Source of the DNA: Atopsyche davidsoni
Taxonomy: Eukaryota > Arthropoda > Insecta > Trichoptera > Hydrobiosidae
Length of the DNA stretch: 64,000 nt
Direction: 5' to 3'
Assembly: GCA_022113835.1 (NCBI GenBank)
Contig: JAILWY010000011.1
Span: forward strand, 8,180,501-8,244,500
This document shows positions 1 to 12,500 of the stretch, piece by piece (within the stretch, counting starts at the first letter, position 1; each line of letters opens with the position of its first letter). The notes beneath the pieces were generated by a model. That model made no database searches. It was not told where the DNA came from and worked only from the letters and a program-made list of their open reading frames with translations. The position numbers and the translations under genes are program-made.

Positions 1-224
1 ATTTGAAATCAAGATGGCAATGCGGCAGATCTATAAATAATAAATTCACAAGCATATTAAAAACTTGAAATATAGCAATAAAGGGAAAGTTCTAGAAACT
101 GTTTCGTTTGTATCTAGAAATCACAAACTCATCAACATCAAGTAAATTCATAAAATAAGAATATATAAGATATTATGATTATAATATGAGTGAATTTTTT
201 TATTGTTATGTTTTTGCTATGCAG

Positions 225-907
225 ATGATGAGGAGACAGCCTTGGCTGCAGCGGGAGTACTGGTGAACATGGCTGCGGACGCAGAAGCAAGGACTGCATG
301 GGTCTCGAGTGGCGGTGGACGAATGGCCTCCGAGGCGCTGAGCCAGGCCGCAGCGCGTCATAGCTGGGCGCGGGCGCAACTGCTATGCCAGGCACTGTGG
401 AACGCAGCTCCGCTTCCACCGGCTGACTGCGCTCTGCTCGCCCCTCTGCTTCTCAATATACTGGGTATGAACAAACTTTCGGATTAGAATGAATATATTG
501 ACATTTCTCCAATCAATTGCCAATGCAACCAGATTTTTAATAAAATTTGCGTTGAAAAGCAAGCATATATCAATGGTTAAAATTAACCTTTTCTTTATCA
601 TTTAAATAAGTATTATAAATCATGTTCAATAATAATATATTGTTATTGAAAAATTACAGATGAACAGCAGCTGTTTGGAGATGCCCAAGACTTCATGGAC
701 AACTTCCCCATGGATAACATGGAAGAAAGGGAAATGACGGAGGAAGACATGCTGTCCTCTCACATAGCTTGGGAAGAGTTTGCCGTCGTTGCTGTCAACC
801 TGCTGGAAAAAATAGACCCCACCCTGGATTCCCCGTACGAAGAGGACAATGAAGAATTCTACTTTGGAGCGAGAACAAGAAGCGAGTCCGACCTCTCTCC
901 CATCTAA
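225..907 (+). CDS. Armadillo-like repeat protein, last two coding exons (3' end only)
   Basis: Two exons can be read: 225-464 (acceptor ctatgcag, donor G|gtatga) and 660-907 (acceptor attacag), ending in TAA at 905-907. The junction keeps the frame (phase 1 into phase 2). The first exon codes a helical, alanine- and leucine-rich stretch with an armadillo/HEAT flavour (AAAGVLVNMAADAEARTAW, then LLCQALWNA). The second codes an acidic tail (MDNMEEREMTEEDML) and a final SESDLSPI. The 5' part of the gene lies outside the window, so length and domain count are unknown. An ARMC2-type armadillo protein is one possibility, but I do not recognise it with certainty. The downstream AATAAA-like signals at about 1680 and 2655 could end the transcript. 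Confidence 0.6.
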
Positions 908-2379
908 AGCAACGCAACCTACAGGAATATCAACAACTCTGTGATAATTTGACAAATTTATAAAATGGCATTTAGTTTTTATTGATTTAATATTTTTTGT
1001 TTCATATGTTGTCTCAGTCGACAAGTTGCAAAACTTGCTCTACAAGTATTTTATTGGTCTTTAGTAAATTAGAAAAAAAAATGGATTAGAATACTTTTTA
1101 CTAACAAAAACAATTTTTATCATAACGTGCATCATCATTTTTCTTTGCCCTAGAAACCGACGAGCCCTTGTCTTATCCGACTCCACTTTATTTTATTTTT
1201 TAAATTAGATAAAGCAGAATTTTTAAAATGTCCAATTTTGTATAAAAAGAGCGAGCTTTGCAACTTGACGAATTGTTACTGTAACGGTTATTAAATTATT
1301 CAACTTGTATATAAAAACAATTTTTTTTTGCTAATTTACAAAAAACTTTTTTTATTTATAACTATATATTTTTTGCAATGGCTAGCGCATATTTTTTTCT
1401 GTTAATTTTTAACCGGAGATGAGTAATTTTTTTTATATCATGGAAGGCACATATCAACGTCAACATAAATTTAATAAAAGCCCAATGATTTTTAATTTGA
1501 TTTAATGCTTTGTTATAATTGAAAAAAAGATGGTAAGTGGGTGCATAATGTAAATTTAAAATATTGCTCAAAAATGGATGAAAAGGCATACCTCGAGTTA
1601 AGCAATTAAATGTTCCTTAAAAATTTAATCAAACTGAATCATTATTATTTCATATTTCATTCATTTGAAACCTAAATTCAATAAATAAATCAGGAGAAAG
1701 TAACACAAATTTATTTATCTATTGAAATATTTCTTTGATGTATATAAAATTGTATGTCCGTCCATTGACTGTTTTTTTGTTACTTAGCGACAGGGTCATC
1801 AAACGTAATGTGCCTAAACTAAGAATGTAGTATATACTGTAAGTTTAGACGCATCTTTAGGTAGATTAATGAAATAAAATTTAAGCAAGTAAATGTTACA
1901 CGTTTTTTTCTCTGTTCGAAGACTAAAAATGTTTTTATTTGTTTAACAAACTGTGATCATGTTGACAGTGTCTATCGATTCTGTGGCTTTGTTTTATGCC
2001 ACCACTGTTGCAGGGTAACATGGTCTCTCAAAAATATTGGCCTTTTGAACGATTTCAATAACAATTGTGATTATATAATATCATTATTGAATTTTTATTA
2101 CTTCTAATATTTTTCATTTTTCGTTATTCGCCTGTATGATTAAAAAATAAGATGTAATTTCAAAAAAAGGATTATATATCATATAACAGGGTGTAAAAAT
2201 TGAGGGGTTGTATCGGCAAACAGTTGTATTATGATGTGAACAATGGCGCGAGGTATGCTTATTTCTTTCACAACTCAAGTATTGGGAAGTTAAAAAAAAA
2301 TTAAGAAATTTGATGTATGGTTATCCTATTAATATAATATTTTTACTGTAGAAATTAAAAGTTCCATTGCGCAGATGTG

Positions 2380-2465
<86 letters not shown>

Positions 2466-3509
2466 AAAGTTTTATGATTAAATTGAAATGTATGGTGCCA
2501 TTTTGATTGCGCTACACTACATATAGCTTACAATGCTTTCTTGTTTGGACATTTTATTTAAATTACTTTTCAATTTGGTTTAACTGAATTATTAGTATAA
2601 ATTATTAAATGGATGTAAATTGTTGATACTTTTGGATACAATATTAATGTGCAATAAAGATTATTAAAAAAGTAATTTATTGATTGAGTTTTCGGTTTTT
2701 TGGATTTGTATTTTTAATGTTACTTTTTGGATGCTTGTAATACTTAAATATTAAAAATTAAGAAATTCTATTTGATATAAGAAATAAAATGAAGATGTGA
2801 AAAATTATAAAACATCCATTTCATATCAAATGACATATTTCTCATGTCGAAATAATTAATACATTATCAAAGACCAAAACAAAATTGAATAAAAGAGATG
2901 AACAAAACAGCTCAAAAACTTTAAAAATTACACTTTTTTATTATTCAAAACATTTCAAATTGTGGTAATATTGCTTTTCAGAATCATCAAAATCATTTCC
3001 CGATTATACCAAGTTTTATTTTTATTAAATTTATTTTAAATTAAAACTGATTTGTTGCTTAAACGTAAATAAAAAAAAATTAAACAAAAACAATTTTTTT
3101 TTGGTATTTGTTGATTTTTTATGTTTTTATCAATATTTTATTTATAATGAGTACGCAGTGGATGCACGCAACAAATATTTTTTCCATAGACAGTATACTT
3201 ATTGTCTATACATGAAAATCCATAAACAATGGATAAAAAATGACACAAAGCCCCACGCTCAACGGCCATATTAGCTTTGCTCGGCGCGAATATTCTTTAT
3301 TATTGTCACCGCTTGTCGTAGCTTGTAAAACCAGCTAATTATAAACCATCAATCCCGGCGTGGGGTACTGAAGTTCCCTTTTCAATTGTGCGATGTCACC
3401 CGACCTCGCCGTCAGCTCTGCCACGGAGCATTGATGGTTGTGTACGGTCTCTTATACAACAATAAGATAATGGCCTGGTAATTTATCCCAATCTACCCCA
3501 ACATTCGCT
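908..3509. other. Intergenic region between the armadillo-like gene and PHF12
   Basis: This stretch is very AT-rich and no exon or transposon protein can be supported in it. It contains a long TA dinucleotide tract (listed separately). The last 250 bases (about 3250-3509) are richer in CpG and lie just upstream of the PHF12 start codon, so they probably hold its promoter and 5' UTR; no defined promoter element was identified. Confidence 0.5.
2380..2461. repeat. (TA)n microsatellite, about 80 bp
   Basis: An uninterrupted run of alternating T and A, roughly 40 dinucleotides, is directly visible. Confidence 0.97.
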
Positions 3510-6500
3510 ATGTCGAACTCAGGATATGATCTAGACACCTCGGGAGGGCTTATGCCCGTAAGTATAAACCAAATATTTTCTGAAATATCTCCAATCTATA
3601 ACAGTATTCATCGTTTTCCTGACGCCCCAACGTCAGCGTAGAGATGTCGTTTTTCGGTTCGCCCGGCTGCAATGCTTGACGTATGTAATTCATTTCAACT
3701 GTGTGTGCTCAGCGTTGTTGTATCGATGTTTTTCAGTTGATCAGGGCTTTGATAAAGCCCCCGGATGAGGATGCGAACGCTTCCAAGCCGAAGAGGACTC
3801 AGCATCCATACTACAAGAGGCCAGGCCGAGGACACAACCACGATTGCTGTGACGCCTGTCAGGAGGGCGGCGACCTCATATGCTGCGACCGCTGCCCAGC
3901 TAGCTTTCACTTGGGATGCCAGTAAGCTCCAAAAAATTCGAAATAATTGAACACTAATGATTTATACTTGCTACAGATTTTGCATGAAAAAACTAAAATA
4001 TGCATCTATTCTACACTTTATATTATTCACTTACTTTTGTGAACCTGTACTTTTTATTTCTACATTTAAATATATCTTAGTGTCAGATCAATAGTGATAT
4101 AAATGAATATACCAAGGTTTTGAAGATTTAATATTATAATATTATTTTTAACTACTAAATCAACGTTGAGTATATTTGACATAAATTATTAAAAAGACTG
4201 ACGAATGTTATTATTGCTTCAATCATAATGATTTCAATGCAAAGCAATATTTGAAATTAATTTAAGATAAACCGATTTTAATCTTAAAATCAAATAATTA
4301 ACAGACTATGTGTGAAATTGTCTCAGATAAAAATAATTTTTTTTATTTTAACCCCTTTAGGATTTTTCCTCTATTTAATTTCCATAAATTTTATATTAAA
4401 TTGTTTATTTTCTTATTGTATTTCAATGATTAGAAAATATTATGTACACGTCAGTTTTTTAAATTAATTTATTTAAAGCCATTTGTGGTGTTTATAAAAC
4501 TAGAAAATAATGCTCCGAACAGAAATTTGTTTGTTATTTTTTAAAATAATATTTTGGCCAGTTAATTTTGTGCACTTGAGATTTTTCATTTGTGCAAATT
4601 CAGTAAAATTTTCCATTATCAATGAACAAAACGGTTATGTTTACTTAGTGAAATATTGCATAGTGACTATCTATGTAAAATGTATGTAGGTGCTGTTTGC
4701 TTTTAAACGTATAAGATATCATATTCTGTATTATATTGCAAACAACATAGATTTTCATAACGATTCTGTGAAAATTATTAGGTAGGAATTTATTTGTGAA
4801 AAAATGTTATTCAATATTATATAAATAATATTTAGTGCAACAAGTGAAATTGCAATAAAGCCTCGTAGAAAAGTGAAATATGTTAAATTTCTGCATTCGT
4901 AAAAATTATTTAAGAATTTTCCCCGTAAAATGTCGAGTCGCGTTCGACACTAAAGTCGGTGTAAGAAATGTGATGCCAAACTATACTCGACATATGAGTG
5001 GTAAGGGTTAACACATTTTTCATATTTTAATTTAAAATATTTTTTGTTTTATTACATAAATGCAAGTCTATAGAATATAAAGGATCGCTAACAGAGTTTA
5101 TTCAATTTATAATGTGAATTTTAGACTGAAGCTGTTTCTTTGATTCCAAGCGTATGTAAAACTATAACTTGAAGCTGGGGTGGTCATTTTGAGAAGTGGG
5201 TAGCGAGAGTCTTGTCCGTTACTGATGCTTCTTTTTGTTATTTTCATTCTCAGCTTCTTATTGAAAATATGTTAACAAATCGGAAAATGCGAACACGAAT
5301 TATATTTTATTTTTAAGCAGCTTCCGCCCTAGTTGGTGCTGCATTGATGTAGATACAGATGTGCAAATAAAATAAAATAAATGAATAGATAAATTCAACT
5401 TCATACTATTACTAAACCTTTGTTTAAATTAGTAGTTGCATTTTAAATTTAAATATTGCGAAACACGAGAGTAAAAAATTTGGCGGTAGGTATAAAAAGG
5501 TTGACTACCCCTGGCATAGAAATGGATTATATTGAAACAATTTTATAATGGTTGTTTGTTATCAGTTGTCTGAGTTCCCTGGTATGTTTTGCCGACGAGG
5601 GGTTTATAAATTATTCATCATTCATTTGTTCCGTCGCTGGCATGACTCGCATAGCAACCAAACAAAAAATATATTACATTGTTCTAATAAACGTAACTTT
5701 ACTCCTGTACCGACCACCATTCAATTGTTTCATAATTTTTTTTATTGTTTTTCTAATTTACTATGAAATTTTGAAGTATTATGATAGTTTTAAATATAAC
5801 AAAAGTAGTGTTAAAAATTATATATTTTTCATTATATTATATCTTATAAGTTTTTCCTGGACTATTTGAAAAAGTATTTTTTAAATTTTATTTAATTTTG
5901 TTTTATTATTATTTTTAACATATCAAATATAAATATATATTTACTATGAATATGTACTTGTATGTTTGTAGGGCTTGGCAGCTGTTGTATTCAATAATTT
6001 TGGTTTTTGGGTGTTGGGCTGCTTGAAGTTTTCTGTCCTCTAATATTTTGGTACCAAGCTGGGAGACATCGAAGAACAGAACACTTCAAGTAGCTCAACA
6101 CCTAAAATCATTGAATATGCGTTTATATTTGGTCAATTCATGTAATTCAATTTTGTCGGATAGACAAGTATTTGCTTACAAAGATAGTTTGTAATCGGTG
6201 CCCTTTGCAGTGACCCCCCGCTGGAAGAGCAGGACATCCCGCTGGGGCAGTGGCTATGCCTTGAGTGCCGCTCAGCTGGGGAGCGGCCGCGCGCTGCTTC
6301 CCCCTGCACAAGCCACCGCAGTTTCGAGAGTGACAAAAAGGCCAGGTCTGCACAGTCATTTTGTTATATATGGACAGTTAACTAAAAACAGGCGATTCCT
6401 TTTGAATTATTTAACTTTTTATGTAAATCAATTGCATGTGGTCTTAGTGTCGAGACTTTCATTTCAAATTGTTACCACGGACTCAACTTCAGTCGGATTT

Positions 6501-9500
6501 CCATGGAAATAAACTGCTTGCTTAGAATGTGAATATTATTTATTTCTATTATTAATTAAATATCATTTATTGTAGATCCTTGCGTGTGAATCGCTCCAAC
6601 TCATGCGTGAGCTCCACCAGTTCAACGGGCAAGCGTGAGCGAGAGGTTCTAGAGCCTGACACGCCCCCGGAGCCTGAGGAGCCGCCCACTCCCATGGAGG
6701 TCCTCGTCCGCGCTGCGCGCATCATGAACCCTCGTCAGTTTCAGTTGCCCCGCGAGATGCAAGTCGACTGCCCCTTCCCGGGCACCGACAAAGGTAACAA
6801 ATGCACCCACCCTTGTGGTTATACAGTCTTGGTGAGCCACGGAGACTTGGCGCTGTCTGTGACGGTTATCACATGGTCTAAGAAGAGTATTTAAGGTCTT
6901 AAAGTGTCCAAAGTATCGTAGAATTTAGAACTTATTTGAGATCTTACAACTGAAGTTTTTATATATTTTTTAGCACCATTGTACATAAAAAAATGAGAAA
7001 TATTCTTGAAAACATTTTATAAGTCATTCGAGATTCAAATCCGCGTCTCCGTGTTGTTGTGGTCTGGTGACTCAATATATCCGCCTACAGTGACCCTGTA
7101 ACTTGGCGAGAATACCAACTGTTGTATACTTGTGTGAAATCAGTGTATCCGTGCAGTTTAAATATTTGGTGAAATGCCAATATTTTCCAAGCATTGTTTT
7201 GCTAGGAAAAAATTAATTTTACATTGTGTATATTTAAAAAAAAAAACAATTTTTTTTTGTTTCTTTGAATATTGAAAAATCTTTATTTTAAAGTCAATGA
7301 AATATTTAAAAATATTTTTAATGTACAAGTAGCTATTTTTAATTCTCTTTTAAATAAATTCATAATAAGTTAAAAGAATCTGTGCTTTGTCAGCTTTTAA
7401 TAAACTTTGCTTGTAAAAAATTGATTAAACAAAGCATTCTCGTCTCTTATCAATTTATTTAAAAGGAATGAAAATAGGATGCATATCTAAAATGTTAAAA
7501 CATCTTTATCTATTCATTGTGGTCATCATCCAGGGTTTCGTCGCTGGAAATATGTTTTTATTTATTAACGTAGGATGTTCAGCGACATGCGTCTTCAAAC
7601 AGCGGATCTTCAGGATGCATTTTCAATTTCCGGTGCATCAACATATTATTTACCAATTCCTCGACTGCAATGGTTATGGTTTTGGCCCGGTGCAAGTTTG
7701 GATATCGATTGCTCATAAGACCTTACTTCTAGCGTGTCGAGTACTTATCACATATCTCGATCACAATGTTTTTTTAGGCAGGTGGAATTAATAAAAATTG
7801 ATTGGATATTAATTATGTGCAGTATATTAATTTAAAACATTGAAAAAGGCTCAACGTGGTTTTTTATGATTGGTCAGATTCTCGAGCCAAAGATTTTTTT
7901 GATTTTATTTATCAGACACCAAATGAGAATAAGATTAGTATCACTGTTTCGAACCAATTGCATTGTATTATTCATTCTGTCGAGCTATTTACAAAATAGA
8001 TTACGAGAGGTAATGTTCTTGCAATGGCGTGATTGTTATCCAAGCGTGTTCAGGCGCTATATGCTGTGCGTGGGAGGCGAGCACTAACGCTGTGCATTGT
8101 TGGGCAGGTAAAGGCCCCAAGCTGTGGGGCGCCCGTCGCGAGGCGGCCGCGGCACTCGGCTCGATCCGCGCACGCAAGTTGCCCTTTATTATCCATCCTC
8201 TCACGTGTGTCTCTTGTCTCGTGTCCTGCCGTGCCTCGGCCCGGCGCTGCGACCGTCCACAGCGGATCCGCAGCGTTTGGTCGTCGTGCGGCAGTGCTGG
8301 TGTTATCGGACGTGTTTCCCACGCAACTTTCGGCCCAACAAAATATACAAGTCAAATCTCCTTATAACAAATATGAGCGGTGAATTTTTTAACATATTTG
8401 ATTGTGAAATTAAGAAATCAGTGTTTTTTTAACCTTGAATATTTTGCTTGTGGAGTATTAATTAAAAGATAGTCGGGACGATTTCAGACTTGCAGACTTC
8501 AGGGTCTTTAGAAGGATTTTACCTTGTCTGCGAAGGAGATCTACAGGAAAGGAGATCTCCAAGTACTGCCTTCAATATTCTGCCGGTCTCTTCGACCAGG
8601 TGCTTCGCAGACTGCTAGAAATCTATGATTATCACTTGTATAATGGCATTTGATAGATCGACATATAAAGACTTTTAAAAATAAAAAATAATTTGGCTCA
8701 AAAGTTTTATAACCGCGTAAATTTTTGTAATGAAGAGATTTGACAGAGTATTAAATAGGGTAATTTTTTAAAACTAATAAACGTATGAAATTGGACAATA
8801 TATGTATTTTCAAACCGTCAATATTAAACATAACATTTTTTTTTTCTCATAAACTATGGAAACTTCTCATTAATTCCACCAATTCCACAGTTTTCATAAT
8901 TTTTTATCACAATTTTTTTCAATCCATCAATTACATTAATCGCTCATTAAAAATACAATAATGTCATATCTCAAAAAATTGTTAGTTATTTAAGTAATAA
9001 CTGGTTTTGATTAAGTATATGAAATATAGAACTACATTAATCGCGCTTTTGACTTCAAAACGTGACAATTCAAAATACGATAATATTTTTTCATATAATA
9101 AAAAAATAATTTTAAATTTTACGATGCATTTAAGCTCAGAGGTGTGCGTAACAGTAAATAGCGCATACAAAGATAATTCTACGCTATGTCGCAACTCAAA
9201 ATTAACGATTTTTTAATTATGACAACTTTGTATTGGATGGCCGACGTGTAACCCTGCTATTTTATATATATATAATATTTATATGAATTAATAAATATAT
9301 TTTTTTAATGACATGGCATAATGAAAATAATAATTATATTACAAAAATTTATGTTCCAACAAGATCAATAAATATATTTTTTAATGCTACATTTTTCAAG
9401 AGACACGCAAGACGTGCTTCTGAAGAGCAAATAACTTGCATCAAAATAATATTTTTAGCATAGTATACTTGAAATGATCAAATCGGCCTCTCGTGTATAT

Positions 9501-12500
9501 ATTTTTTATTATTATTAAATTCATTTGCCATTATTTTGTGCTAACAACTTCGGATTTCTGTTTGTAAGCTCTAAAAATCCGTGAAACTTGTTTGCATTCC
9601 GTAGCTGTCAAAATTTTGCGACTTGGGAAACACTCGATTAATCGTGTCGGTCTGTTTGTTTCACTTTACGATGCGTGTTGCGTGGGGCTCGCTTGTCTTC
9701 TCTAATCGTTCATTTAGCACAAGTGGCTAACACGCTCTCCGGGGACCCTCGGCGCAAAGCAACAGCTCCGATATTGCTTTTTGATGATATCGACTAAAAA
9801 GCTAGACGGCTTTATTCTCTTATGAAACCTTTTTCTTGGGTGTAAAGTCTTCTCGAACTGTGGTTTTCTGTTAAGTACTGAAGCAAATTTCTTTTGCCGT
9901 CTTTAAGAATTTCTCGAAGACGGTACGAAGGCAAAACATTACATATCGATGCGACTCATCACCCAAGAAAACTATTTCGTCAAATACTTCGCTTTCTTAT
10001 GTGATGAAAATCAAAATTGAGGTAAACATTTAAAAAATCATATTAATCAATGCGTTTTATTTTTCGTTTATAAAATGCCTTCTAAGAGTAAAAGCTGACT
10101 TTACATAAAAATAATTCATTGATTCTATATTCTATATATATATTTTTTTAGTTTGAAAATCTTCGGAAGACAGTTTGTTCCCTTTTATTGAGATTTATTT
10201 AGTTTGCTTTTGCTGTCAATAACTATATAACTGTATTTTAGATTTAAAACCAACTTAGTAAAAAAATCCTTAGTCTCCACAGCTACATGGCCTTATTTTC
10301 AACTAAAATTATGAAGGCACTAAAATCAAACCGATTCATCAAGAAGGTCCTCCAGTGCTGCTTGTTTCCGTTGCATGCTGCTACTTAGTGCGAGGGTCTC
10401 CGTAACAGAATCACCTCTATTAACCACGCATGTCTGGTTGTTGTTGGCTGTCTCTTCTGCGTGCCTCCCCGCGAGAGCGGGGACCTCGCGGGGTGTCGGG
10501 CTGGCCAAGGGTGCTGCTGTAACTGTGCTTATGGTTGCAGTGGAGAAGAACGGCAGTCAGAAGGCGGTGCCCTACGCGAGGGACGCCACTGGGTGCGTCC
10601 CGCTCCCCGCCCGCTTGTGTTTTCACTGCCGCACCAGCTGCCGCGCCGCGCCGCTGCTGCAGTGCGACTACTGCCCTCTGCTCTATCACCAGGTATGCTT
10701 TATCACTTGGTATATCTCGTAACAATTATGCTTATCGCCAGGTTTGTTCATAATAATCAAATCACCAACTATGCTCTATCACCAGGTTTGCTCCATAACT
10801 AAGTATAATATACAAATAAGTTACTTCACTGACTTTTTCAGGATTGCCTTGACCCGCCTCTCACCGCGCTGCCTTCAGGACGCTGGATGTGTCCAAATCA
10901 TGTAGAACAATATATAGTAAGTTATAAATTAAGCCTTAACTATAATATTTTGCATGTATTACGAATAATATCTTCCTGGATGATATATTTTTTTCGTTAT
11001 TCTGCTTGTCGCACTAAAAGTCACATATCACCTGAAAAATGGGGTTATTTCAGGACTGGCAGTTGGTGAATAGCATCTCGGCGTCGGAGCGCGTGGCCCT
11101 GTGGGCGCGGCTGGGCGGGCCCGTGGACCAAGATGCAGTGCGACTGGAGTTCACCCGCCGCGCACGCCGTCGCCGACCCCCCTTTCGTGTGCGCCTCCCC
11201 GCTGGCGGCCCGCGCGGCCGCGTCCGCGTGCCCGCCATGGTGCGCCACCACTACCGCCAGCCCCCGCCCCTGCTGCCCACGCGGCGCGACACCGTACGCT
11301 GCCATGCTCGTGAGTACAAGTGTGCTTAGTGATGTGAAACTTAAAAACGTCAAAACATAAAAAGTTGGAGCAACAGTAAAAATATTCATTTGCTAAAAAA
11401 TATTAAATATTATAAAATAGTAAAGATATTAAATATTAATTTGGCAGTCCTGAGTGCTTTATACATAGTTTGTAGGTTTCGAGTTTGTCGATATTTGAAT
11501 TTTAAAAAATATTTTTATAAAATCAGTTAAATGTTTGAAAATACTGAACCAAAAAAATAAATAAAACTGTGGAGTACTGCGAAAATGAATCATGAGATTC
11601 GGTGTCCAAATTAGTCGCAAACCTCGATTTAACAGCTAATCAATGATACATATAAAAAAAAAACAAGTATTTATACAAAAAAGTTGAAAGTTGTTGATCA
11701 ATTAGCAAACCGAAAACAATACAAGTAAGCAGTTATGTTTTAAACGTATTTATAAATTTAAAAACTGAAAAAGTTTAATCATTCGAAACTACCCGCTCCT
11801 CGGCTCTACTTCACTTCTAACCGGAAAAGGGTCTGACAAATATGAATTCAGTTACTCTAATTAATTCAAAATTTCCAAAAAATATTGTATTGATGGCATC
11901 AATTCAATGTTAGCAATATTCTTTGTTTGCGGCTATTATTTTTTCAATTCGCAATGGTTATTATTAAATATTTAATAGTCCGCATTTTTCACCCATAAAA
12001 TTCCATTTTAACAGTATGTGTTGAAGTAATCGGTGCACATATGAAACGATACGAAATATCCACTCACCACAGCTACCACGGCCCGGTGCTCTGCTCAATC
12101 GAGCTGCAGAATCGATGCACCTCAAATAAATATCCGACTCAGTCGCAAGCAACCCTGACATTTATCGAATTACGAACACAGCTCAAGGACATGTGTTTAA
12201 TTCTGTCGAGAATTCTACGTTTCATTTGGTTTAATTTTAAACAATTCACGAGGCACTCCTCGGGGTGGCCATACAGGAAACCGAAAGGGGAAACTTTCCA
12301 GTTTCGTATTCCAGATAAATTCTACCTCAGTGTTTTAACAAAAGTTCAACAACATCGCTACATTGTTGCAGTGTTATTCAAACAAACTATTGTTTACTTT
12401 TGAATCGGTCGTAAATTGTGTCAACGTTGGCAGCATTCTTCGCTCCCGGGGTGTTGCATGACGGCAATTGGAAACTGCACACAATGAACCAGGGGGCAAT

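Noticed and set aside
10326..10508. A 60-codon minus-strand frame upstream of PHF12 exon 5
   Set aside because: It lies antisense in the intron, next to a real exon border, and lacks splice signals or a recognisable product.
11045..11389. Long minus-strand frames opposite PHF12 exon 7
   Set aside because: They are antisense shadows of a GC-rich exon whose plus-strand protein matches PHF12.
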